From the NCBI GenBank assembly GCA_000467715.1, contig AJFK01000658.1, forward strand, positions 1-64,000: DNA of 64,000 nucleotides. The letters are read 5' to 3'. A model generated the notes under the pieces. It searched no databases. It was not told the origin of the DNA and saw only the letters and a program-made list of their open reading frames with translations. Within the stretch, counting starts at the first letter, position 1; the number at the start of each line of letters is the position of its first letter. The position numbers were made by a program, and so were the translations under genes. Below, piece after piece: positions 54,301 through 64,000 of the stretch. The stretch comes from Hysterium pulicare CBS 123377. Taxonomy: Eukaryota; Ascomycota; Dothideomycetes; Hysteriales; Hysteriaceae.

Positions 54301-56997
54301 TTGTCCACGCTGTATCCGGCACGCATAGCGTTTGCAATGGCAAACAGTCGCTGATCTGATGGAGTCTGTAATTCCTCATCGATCTTCATCAAAGCGGCGG
54401 TCGTCTCGTTGAATCCTAGATTGTTCAGGTCAATGGCTCGAATAGCCTTCTGTATGGCTTCTTCGAACGTTCTGCCGATACTCATAACTTCGCCGACACT
54501 CTTCATGGATGAACCAAGCAGTGTGGAGACGCGAAGGAATTTTTTAAGATCCCAGCGCGGAATCTTGACGACTACATAATCGAGTGATGGTTCGAAGCAG
54601 ACACATGTCACACGGGTGACAGTGTTAGAAATCTCATTAAGAGGAATGCCCAAGCCAAGTTTGGCGGCAACAAAAGCTAGTGGATAGCCAGTAGCCTTCG
54701 ACGCAAGGGCAGATGAACGTGATAAACGGGCGTTGACTTCTATAATGCAGTACTCTCGAGAGAAGGGGTTCAGAGCGTACTGGATGTTACATTCACCAAC
54801 CACGCCCAGGTGTCGGATGACGTTGACAGCCGTCGTTCGAAGCATGTTGTAGTCTTCATCCGAAAGAGTTTGCGAGGGTGCTACTACGATTGAATCACCG
54901 GTGTGAATTCCTAAAGGGTCGAAGTTCTCCATGTTACAGACGGTGATGCAATTGTCGCGCGCGTCTCGAACCACTTCGTACTCAATCTCTTTCCAACCCT
55001 TCATACTACGCTCGATGAGCACCTGGGGACTAGCTGCGAAGGCCTTGTTGCAAAGATCTAAAAGCTGTGGTTCGTTCTCTGCAAAGCCGCTTCCCAGTCC
55101 ACCTAACGCGTAGGCAGCTCGAACGATGACGGGGAACCCAATGTCTTTTACTGCACGCATTGCCTCATCAACTGAACTGGCCGACGCCGACTTGGCACAT
55201 TTCTCGCCGATGGATTCCATACTGCGAGCGAAGAGCTCACGATCTTCCGTAGTAATAATGGTGTCGATGGGGGTGCCAAGGACTTTCACGCCAAGCTCCT
55301 CGAATTCATCCTTCAACTGTATTCCCACTTGAAGGGCAGTCTGTCCTCCGAAAGTCACATATATACCATCAGGACGATCGTTTTGGATGACTTTCCGAAC
55401 AAAGTCTGCGGTGACCGGCAAAAAGTATACTTTGTCGGCAAGACCTTTCGAGGTCTGAATTGTCGCGATATTAGGATTAATTAGTATGGTATAAATCCCT
55501 TCCTGCTTCAATGCTTTTATGGCTTGGCTGCCAGAGTAATCGAATTCTCCTGCTTGTCCTATACTTAGACCTCCACTACCAAGAACAAGGACTTTCTTGA
55601 CATCAACTCGTGGGTGGAGCTTCTTATTCGCCTCTGCGGTACCACCTGGAAATTGCACCGGGTTTGAAAGTTCCGCAGGAGATTCCATTGTCTTCTTGAT
55701 CGTGTCAATGAAGACATCAAATAGGTACTCAGTATCTCGAGGTCCGGGCGCATGTTCTGGATGGAACTGAACACTGAAGTAGGGTCGGCTAGTATGTCGA
55801 ATACCCTCGTTACTCCCATCGTTAGCATTCACGAACAGCTCTTCCCACCCAGAAGGCAGCGTCTTCGCATTGACAGCATATCCATGATTCTGGGAGGTTA
55901 TGTGGCATTTGCCTGAAAGTATGTTGGTGCATGGAATGTTGTGCCCTCGATTACCGAACTTCATTTTCAGAGTTTCGGCCCCAGCAGCTCTTGCCAGCAA
56001 TTGGTGTCCAAGACAAATACCGAAGATGGGTGTTGCAGCTTTATCCATTGCAATTCTGATGTTGTTCACCGTCGCTTCCATCATGGCAGGGTCACCAGGG
56101 CCATTTGATATGAATAGCCCGTCGTATTCTTGGCCTGCCTGGCTTCCGAAGTCGTAGTCCCATGGGAATACTTCGACCTCTACCCCCCTTTTTACTAGAC
56201 ATCGTAGCTGGTTATATTTTAGACCAACATCTATGCAAGCTACCCGCACAGGGCGACCCGAAGGGTGTTGAAGGGCTGTGGACTTTTCGGGGGAGTATGT
56301 CTTGGGAGCTTTTATGGAGACTGATTGATCTATTAGACCAAATACTGGCAATATAGGAGCACATCACATCACCTTCTGCTACAAGATTCTTGACATTGGG
56401 ATCCACCCATTCAAACTGGTCGTACTCAGTTCTCCAATCCTCTGCTTCTTCTTCTTCCACAGTGCCATTGGCCACGGCTTTGGTATTTACATTGCCGTTG
56501 GTAAGTGCAGATGATGTTATCGATAGCGTAGATCTCTTCATCAAGAGTCGGCCAAGCATACTTCCTTCTTCTCGAATCCGCTTGGTCAGTGCCCTGGTGT
56601 CGACCCCAGTGATCGCTGGGACACCCTGCTCTTTTAGCCACGCACCCAATGAAGAGGTGGCTAGGTGGTGGGAGTACTCTTCGTTCGAATACGCCGCGAC
56701 GACGAGACCGGCAATATGAATTTCTTTCGATTCAAAATGCGCAGGAAGATGCTCAAGCAGAGCATCCCTCTCTTCTCGAGATGGGACGCCATAATTGCCG
56801 ACGAGGGGAAATGTGACGACGAGAATTTGGCCTCGATATGAAGGATCGGTTATAGACTCTGGATAGCCTACCATGCCCGTCTGGAAGACCAGTTCTCCAG
56901 CAATACTCTTCTCAGCGCCGAAGCTCTGGCCAAAGCAAACGTAGCCATCTTGGAGCTCAAGGGCCATAGGAGGACCCTCATCATTCAGGGTTGCCAT
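51334..56997 (-). CDS. URA2: Multifunctional pyrimidine enzyme: GATase-CPSase-ATCase
   Basis: Three exons on the minus strand, 56997-56373, 56329-51450 and 51390-51334, give about 1,853 residues. Domains in order: small GATase part ([19 protein letters not shown]), glutaminase with [14 protein letters not shown] (catalytic Cys) and [15 protein letters not shown], two ATP-grasp halves of carbamoyl-phosphate synthetase, an MGS-like allosteric domain ([20 protein letters not shown]), then aspartate transcarbamoylase with [30 protein letters not shown] and HPLPRNNEI. It makes carbamoyl aspartate, the first committed steps of UMP synthesis; UTP feedback is expected at the MGS domain. The inactive dihydroorotase-like domain of yeast Ura2 is absent: sequence passes from [16 protein letters not shown] to an ATCase linker near 52,400. 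The first ATG in frame is 56997. Confidence 0.95.
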
Positions 56998-58064
56998 GGG
57001 GATGTGCGAGAGGACAGGCTTCAGAGGGCTTCCAGAGCCTTTTGAGCGGTCGGAAGCTGACAATGGCTGGTGAAAAGGTTTTCGAGTCGGAGCTGAAAAG
57101 TCTCAGCGCGGTCAAATCGAGGGTCGAAAATGCTGTTAGCGAGTCGCGCTACGGCGGGGTGCCGGCAGGGGTTCGATGGTGGGATCTCGAGCCGCCGAAT
57201 CTGAGAATGCATCACGTGCCTGCCCGTCGGCTTCCCGAACTAGTGGGTTGAGCCGAACACTCTGCCCCTCCGCGAGCGGGCGACATTTGGGTTTATCGGT
57301 GAATCTGCTGTGTGATACATTGAACGCATGATTAGTCTTGCTGGTCTTGACGTTTGGCAGACTGCTCGCTCGTATCTGTGTCCCGGACCAATAAGAGACA
57401 CTGCTTCGCTCATGCCTGAGGATTCGCGATAGAGAACTGATGCAGTTTGCTGCAGTCATCCGGAGGACTGAGGTGACGGCCCTTCGGAAACCTACTTGGT
57501 ATAATATCTCTCGCCGAGTCCAAACTATCTCAGTAGAGCTACATATACAAACTCTACAATGGCAACCATGCTATCATTGCTCTTTTCTGCATGCAGTAAA
57601 ACTCTTGAGAAACATTCGCAATCAATCTCTGCCGTCCACCTTCAGTTATGCATCTTATTTCGCCATACCGCTGATGCCGCCTGCAGTCGCTAAGCCATCC
57701 TGGGTGCTACATCTGCTCCATGTGCACTAGCTATGCGGCAATCTTTGGGCCTGTGGAGGTGCTCTGTGCTGTCATTGGCTGCACAAGAGGTGCCTCACAT
57801 CAGATCGTGGGGAATCATGCACAGATAAGAAACGGCCGAGTGTCACTCATGATCATCCACCTTCACACGCCCGGGGAAGCGGTGTGTAGCAATAACGTCG
57901 GTGTGGTCTGGGGTAGGTAGGTGAAGAGGCCTCGCCTTATCTGAGGCACTGGCCCATTCCCGTCTCCTCTTGCTGCCACCGCTATTTCCACCTTCAACAA
58001 ACACTCCGCTGAACACAAACTCTCAACCAGAGGGCGACGGTAGCGGTGGCAGCGCAGGAATCTC
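56998..58064. other. Divergent intergenic region URA2 / YVC1-like, 1.1 kb
   Basis: Promoters and leaders of both genes. The minus-strand frame continues open 22 codons above the URA2 ATG without another ATG, so it is leader. No other gene seen. Confidence 0.5.
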
Positions 58065-61000
58065 ATGTTTGCGTCACTCCTGCGCCATCAACGAGGCCAC
58101 CAAAGGTCGGAGCGCTCTCCGTTCTTCGCCGCCTTCACTCGCACCAGGAGTAACCTCAACGACGACGACCATAGCGACTCGGACAATGTCGACCATGACG
58201 AATACGCTCCCGAGGCTGACCAGTACGACGGAGTCGAGGGCGAACATGAAGACGAGGATGAGGACGAAGGCCCTCTTCTTCCTGTCTTCTCGGAGTTTTT
58301 AGGTGTGTGTTTATGTGACTTTTGGTTTGTTTACACTGCTAATAAACACCATCAGATCGTCTGCCCATCTACAACACCACCCATTCTATACGGATTATCA
58401 TCATCCAACGATGCGAAACGACCCTCTCATGGGAGCAACTTCGCTCCCCCCAAGTTTCACAGTTCCTCGTCAAACCGATCCAGCAGCAAGTTCGATCAGA
58501 ACATTTCTCTCGCGCCACAATATACTGCCTGATTGCGAATTGTTTACAGTTCCAAAAGGAAGGGCAAACAAACCCTGGCAATGTCGGAGTCAGCAAAACT
58601 CGGGCAATGCTTTGTCAACTGCTAGCTATGAGACTGCTTAGGGAGTTCTCGACTCGCGAACTTATCGATGCGTTATCCTATGACTTCGATCCACTTCAGG
58701 GTATGTCCCCTCCAGATGCCGGGCCGGGTACTCCGGGGGGGATCAGACCGCGATCAAGCCCCCGTTCTGCGCGAATATCCTCTGTGGAGATTGCCATTCG
58801 TGCACAAGCGAAGAAGTTTCTTGCCCATCCCCTTGTAGTCCAACAATTAGAGGCTATCTGGGCAGGTACAATAGTCTTCCACTCAGCTGCTGATAACCTA
58901 CACCGAAAGCCTGCGAGACAGTTCTCCGTACAAGCCCGCCGCTATGGAACCTTTGATGACAATGTCTCGCCTGGTCGCGGACCCTCTCGGCAACAACGAC
59001 TAGGAAAAAGAGAAACATCACAGGATGTCATGGAGCCCATCGTGAGACGTACTGTTACCCTATACGATCCTCATGATGCTTCTCTCTTCAAATTGTCACG
59101 TCTTCGTGTCCCTCGGTATAGGTCATTGTTCTCCACCCTCTCCTTGGCAATATTGCTCGGTCTTTTCCTTGCAGTACTGGCGGAAAAGTCTTTGGATATT
59201 ACTGGGCTGGAAGTCGTGTTCTGGTTTTGGAGTGCTGGATTTATGCTTGTGAGTCATTCTCTGCATTGACGGCTATTCTGAATGCCCCATTAATGATGGA
59301 GTAGGACGAGATAGTAGGCTTCTCTGAACAAGGCTTTGGACTGTACATCATGAGCGTCTGGAACGCCTTTGACCTAGGCATCCTACTGCTCTTCATCGTA
59401 TACTACATCCTACGTCTCTATGGCATTCTCATGCCTGACATTTCAAAAAGGCACGTCGCCAACATGGCTTACGACGTACTGGCCTCTACTGCTGTCCTCC
59501 TATTTCCGAGGCTGTTCTCTGTCCTTGATCACTCTCGATACTTTTCGCAGCTCCTGATTGCTTTCAGGATGATGGCTATGGATCTCGTGGCTATTCTGGC
59601 ACTAATCCTTATAAGCTGCAGTGGGTTCTTTATCGCATTCACTATGGCCTTCAGTAAAGACACCGATGGCCCTGCCGCCGCTTATGCTCTCTTCCAGATG
59701 GTCATGGGGTTCACGCCCGCTGCTTGGGAAGTCTGGGATGACTACAACCCACTAGGGAAAGCCTTACTGACGCTCTTCTTATTCATCTGTCACTTCCTGA
59801 TCGTGACGATATTGATTACGGTGCTGACGAATTCGTTCATGGCCATCGTTCAGAATGCTAACGAGGAGCATCAATTCCTTTTCGCAGTCAATACGATTTC
59901 CATGGTCAAGTCGGATGCCCTGTTCTCTTACATCGCACCAACGAATATTATCGGATGGCTAGTCATTCCCCTAAAGTACACCATGCCATTTCGTCGGTTC
60001 ATCAAACTGAACCGCACGATAATTAAAATCACTCACATTCCTCCCCTCTTTGCCATATTCGTCTACGAGAGGTTAATACTGTCCAATATTGCATATAGTC
60101 CGACAGACTTAGTCGAACAACGCGGTCGAAGTCAGTCGAAAGCCCCAGCATTCACTATCCCTGGCCCAGGAGATATGTTCAGCCCCGGGGCACGCCTTCG
60201 CGAGCCTTCCATCACGACTTTCCGCAAGGATCGGGCACTTGACGAGGTCTTCAGACGACCTTTCCGGGATCCAACGATTCGTCGGGATAATGGAGAGACG
60301 TTGGCAGGAAGAAGGAAATCCAGCAACGTTGTCCACGATTGGATGAAGGGTATGGGCCATGAAGGTGGCGCGTCTCCGCCCGTCGAGGAAGCGCAATCTG
60401 TTTTGGACAGGCTTGAATCACGACGTCCACGGTTCCAACGCGCTGCAACTTCTCAGAACACCCATGACAAGCGAAGGCCTCCTGCGGCCGCCACAAGATC
60501 TGTCGCTTCTGATCCAGATAACATGTTGTCTTTTAGCAATCGTTTGCGTCCTAAGCCGATTGCAGAGGAGGATGAGTATCCCAACATGAGCTTGGAAGAC
60601 CTGCCTCAGCAGACGGATGCGGATGGTGATGATGAACTGGTTACGGAAGATGATAGGGGAGATTCTGACCACATCACGACTGAGTCGCAACATGAATCCC
60701 GCAAGGAAAATCAGCGTCATGTAAAGTACGAATCCTCTGAAGACGAGTTCTTCCGCACACCTATGACAGCCAAGCCACGGACTCCGGCTATACCAAGCTC
60801 GTTGGCATCATCCAGCCACCAACGGCAAGATACACCGAGCCAAACCCAGGCAGTTCGCCCGAAACGGGGTCATGTTCGCAATCTCTCGACCAACACTGTT
60901 CTGTTCAGTCCTAACCAAACAAGTCCTCCGGAAGCTTCGGGGTCCAGTTCACCATCGAAAACTTTCATAGCATCTCGTAGTGGTACAGGTACACCTGGCG

Positions 61001-61557
61001 TTGTCGCTACAGATGGTCGCCGCACACCTAAACGCCCCGGTCTTCCTCCAGCTACTCGCCCACGCCCGATTATGCCTCCCCGTACGCTCCACCAGTCGAC
61101 TCCGAATATTGGGCGACTGCTCGATCTCGAGAACCGCCGGCGAAAGCCATCTTTCAATGCAATTGCCCTCGATCTAGCGTCAGATATTGGCGATAATCGT
61201 CATGGGCCCGACTACAGCAACCTCAACGCCCTTCCCGCTTCCTTCACCACTCAACTCGAGATGGCAGCCAGAGCTCGGGCTCATCGCGGCAGTAACGATG
61301 ATGATACTGGCAGGATGAATCGGATCATGCTGGCCAGAATGACGACTTTGGAAGAAGGATTCCGAGATGTGCTGAAAGAGATCAAGGGCTTCAGGAAGGG
61401 TAGCGACGTGGGCGTGAGCAGAGAAGGGAGTCGAGGTGGTAGTCTGATCGAGGAGGGCGCTGTGGGAGTGAAGCGGAAAGGAAAAGGCAAGAAGAAGAAC
61501 GAAAGGAAATTCTCCGCTGGTGAAAATGCCGAGCCGCGGATGGGGTCGAGTTTGTGA
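58065..61557 (+). CDS. YVC1: YVC1-like vacuolar TRP cation channel
   Basis: Three exons, 58065-58302, 58356-59248 and 59305-61557, give 1,127 residues. An acidic N-terminus (DEYAPEADQYDGVEGEHEDE) leads into the cytosolic helical region conserved in yeast Yvc1 (DRLPIYNTTHSIRIIIIQRC; AMLCQLLAMRLLREFSTREL). The membrane part has about six spans, for example FSTLSLAILLGLFLAVLAE, FDLGILLLFIVYYILRLYGI and LVAILALILISCSGFFIAF, then a pore-region segment (AYALFQMVMGFTPAAWEVWD) and the last span LLTLFLFICHFLIVTILITV. The cytosolic tail of roughly 480 residues is Ser/Arg/Pro-rich and ends Lys/Arg-rich (KRKGKGKKKNERKF). Yvc1 releases Ca2+ from the vacuole in response to stretch; the same role is inferred. 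Confidence 0.9.
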
Positions 61558-62388
61558 ACATTTCCTTCCATTGGTCGGCTGTCTGAACGATTGCATTTTG
61601 TTGCGTGGCATCACTGCATTGGTTGGCTTCTTGCGACTTTGGCTGGGATGCATTTGTTTAATGGGCGTTAGATACCATTATTTTCTGCATTTTCTTTTCT
61701 CTCTGTCTTAGACTCTGGCATAGAGGTGCAGGGCATAGTACTCTTGGAGGCGGCGGATGTCTCAGTATTGATTTACGCTTGTTCTCTGTTCTCTGTTCTC
61801 TGTTCTCAGTTCTCCAGAAGTTCTACCGCTACATGAACACCAAGTACCTCAAGAGAACGTACGAACCCACCTAGGTACCTGGGGAGTCTCGAGAAATCAC
61901 GTGTATCGCTTTGCATTATAAGCATAGCTAGGTAACTGTCATGGGACATGCAAGCGCCTGTCACTTGATGCTTGAACGGAGAGTTCCTGCATGCTGTAGA
62001 GGCAGATGGAGTCCCGGGACCTGAACAAGTAGCGGGGCACTTCGAGTCACACGATGTGAAAAGTCCGGATTTCGCTTGTTCACCCGCCCACGTCACCGAG
62101 GCTTCCTCGCCTTCACCACCGACTTCCACTCCCTCCACGGCTGGATCGTGTTCCTGTGGTCATGCCTACGCCATTCATCACGGTGTACGGGTGCCGAGGA
62201 TCGGATGTGAGACATGGCTATTCTCTGCTCGTCATCCGCTTTCTTAGAAAGCTCACGTCCACCCTTCTTACCTGCTCGTAGATACCCTGCATGCAATAGA
62301 CGACGCTTTTACTCTTCTCCTATGCTCGCACCGGATGTGATTCAGCTTTTACTGTAGACTTACCTTCTGTTCGACCCTGCTGACCAGC
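61558..62388. other. Intergenic with a short TTCTCTG microsatellite
   Basis: About four tandem TTCTCTG units lie at 61780-61815. No gene is supported. The right end is the leader of the glucoamylase gene. Confidence 0.6.
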
Positions 62389-63994
62389 ATGGCATTGCTG
62401 CTCCCTCTAGTCCTCCTTGCTTATTTCTTGTTATATGCATTTGCTCTTTCGATTCCGCCTGTTCCGCATTTCTTCAGCGTTGCGCCGAGTTCACACCTGC
62501 AGAGGCTTTTGAAGCAGAATTCATTAGACGAGTGGCTGGAGAGGGAAGAAGACACTGCATTAGACAAGTTACTTGCGAACGTTGCTCCTGGAGGAAGAAA
62601 TGTTCTGGACGCAGCTCCCGGCTCTGTCATTGCGAGCCCTTCCAAGAGTCATCCGAACTACTATTTCCAATGTGAGGACACCCGGTACAAGAAATGGGCC
62701 ACAGCTGACATCTACTCTAGGGGTCCGAGATGCCGCAATAACCACCTCAACACTAGTCGACCTATACGCCGATGATCCGTACGGCAACCTCTCCTCCGAC
62801 CTTAACGGAATTCTCGATGCCTATGCCTCCCTACAATACAAAATACAACATACTGCAAACCCATCAGGGTCCTTCTCGGACATGTCAGGTCTTGGAGAAC
62901 CCAAGTTTCAGGCAGATGGATCTGCTTTCACAGGTTCTTGGGGACGTCCACAGCGAGATGGGCCAGCCCTCCGTGCTATAACCCTGATGTCGTATTTGCG
63001 AGCCTACAACGCCTCACATCCCTCAATATGGTCTGGGGACAGCGGAGACGATTGGTTTGCGCCACTCTACGACCCCTCCCTGCCTGCCAACAGCATCATC
63101 AAAGCCGATCTCGAATACGTCTCACACTTCTGGAATCAAAGTGGATTCGATCTATGGGAGGAAGCACAAGGTTTACACTTCTTCACCGCAATGGTGCAAC
63201 TGCGAGCTCTACGAGAAGGCGCTGATCTAGCTCGATCCTTCGAAGACAATGGAGCCGCAGATTGGTACAGCGAACAAGCAACCTACCTCTCAAATTTCAT
63301 CCACACCTTCTGGGACCAGCGGAAAGGTCATCTTGTCGAAACACTACATAGCTCCCGCACCGGTCTCGACTGCGGCCTCCTCCTCGGCTCGCTCCACGGC
63401 CATCCCGCTCCAAACTCAACCCACACTCCCATCTATCCACCTCAATCCGACGAACTCCTCGTCTCCTTGCAAGCACTCATCCACGACCAACGATACCGCT
63501 TTCCCATCAACGCCGCGCCTCCTTCTACGGAAGACGAAATGGAAACGCTAGAAGGTGTCGGGCTGGGCAGATACCCCGAAGACATCTACGACGGCTACGG
63601 CAACGACCCTTCAGGCGGAAACCCCTGGTTTCTGTGTACCTCTTCAGCAGCCGAGATTCTATATCGCGCAGCCGAGCACCTAACCAGCACCAACACTCTC
63701 AACGTCACCTCCCTCGGCTTCCCATTCTGGGACGCGCTCCTCGCTTCTTCTTCACTATCACCTACACCAGGGACAATCTATACGGACGGGAGTCCCGTGT
63801 TTCATAGTGTGATTGAGCGACTGAAAGAGCTTGGAGACGAGTTCTTGGAAGTGGTGAAGACGCATACGGATGCGGAGGGGGCTATGAGCGAACAATTTGA
63901 TCGCGTTACGGGATATGAGAGGGGAGCGAGAGATTTGACGTGGAGTTATGGGGCATTTTTGCAGGCTGTTAGGGCGAGGAAGAGGGTATTGTGA
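62389..63994 (+). CDS. GH15 glucoamylase, no starch-binding domain
   Basis: Two exons, 62389-62671 and 62721-63994, give 518 residues. A hydrophobic leader (MALLLPLVLLAYFLLYAFAL) suggests secretion or membrane anchoring. The GH15 core is intact: SLDEWLEREEDTALDKLLAN, SHPNYYFQWVRDAAITTSTL (the Trp codon is split by the intron), DGSAFTGSWGRPQRDGPALR, DDWFAPLYDPSLPANSIIKA, and DLWEEAQGLHFFTA with the catalytic acid at Glu241. The catalytic base is the Glu of GAMSEQFDRVTGYERGARDL near the C-terminus. It ends shortly after WSYGAFLQAVRAR, with no linker or CBM20. It should release glucose from the non-reducing ends of starch-like glucans. Confidence 0.94.
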
Positions 63995-64000
63995 AGTGAA

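Noticed and set aside
1-64000. Transposons, virus-like elements or a secondary-metabolite cluster
   Set aside because: I saw no transposase, reverse transcriptase, capsid gene, long terminal repeats, PKS or NRPS modules. AT-rich patches near 18.8 and 40.5 kb could be old mutated repeats but cannot be named.

Overview
The window is nuclear DNA of a filamentous ascomycete (Pezizomycotina; a leotiomycete-like fungus would fit, but the sequence alone does not fix the order). The evidence is dense genes on both strands, short introns of about 45-80 nt with GT...CTAAC/CTGAC...AG signals, and typical families: a PTH11-like rhodopsin-domain protein, 2EXR proteins, a GH7 cellobiohydrolase, a GH15 glucoamylase and a URA2-type pyrimidine enzyme. 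I see no tRNA, rRNA, CRISPR, intact transposon, virus-like element or secondary-metabolite cluster.

Layout. 0-13 kb is accessory: a rhodopsin-domain membrane protein, a GNAT acetyltransferase, two proteins of unknown function (one soluble, one large and membrane-bound), and a duplicated pair in which only the second copy (11.6-13.3 kb) keeps a RING finger and an open frame. 13.3-14.9 kb is non-coding and carries a ladder of a CATG-centred palindrome. 15-30 kb holds a CUE5-like ubiquitin/Atg8 adaptor, a 2EXR gene with a stop-bearing paralogue, a large alpha/beta hydrolase, a fatty-acid-hydroxylase-like protein, ribosomal protein eL6 and, head to head with it, the proteasome ubiquitin receptor RPN13. 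30-41 kb is gene-poor and contains five of six members of a family of tiny cysteine proteins beginning Met-Cys, the GH7 cellobiohydrolase and a nine-exon DUF3237 gene. 41-64 kb is a housekeeping block: a complex I ESSS-like subunit, CHMP7-like ESCRT-III protein, GPN2, BUB3, POP5, a VAMP7-like R-SNARE, the GATase-CPSase-ATCase protein, a YVC1-like vacuolar channel and a GH15 glucoamylase that ends just before the window does.

The genes do not form one pathway. Loose functional links are protein turnover (CUE5-like adaptor, RPN13, RING protein), endomembrane and vacuole function (CHMP7, VAMP7-like SNARE, YVC1-like channel) and extracellular polysaccharide breakdown (GH7, GH15). The observations most worth following are the six-member Met-Cys family, the palindrome ladder, the URA2 protein without its dihydroorotase-like domain, and an in-frame cassette exon inside the RPN13 intron. 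Exon coordinates were derived by hand from splice signals and reading-frame phase; every multi-exon model given as a CDS closes in frame.
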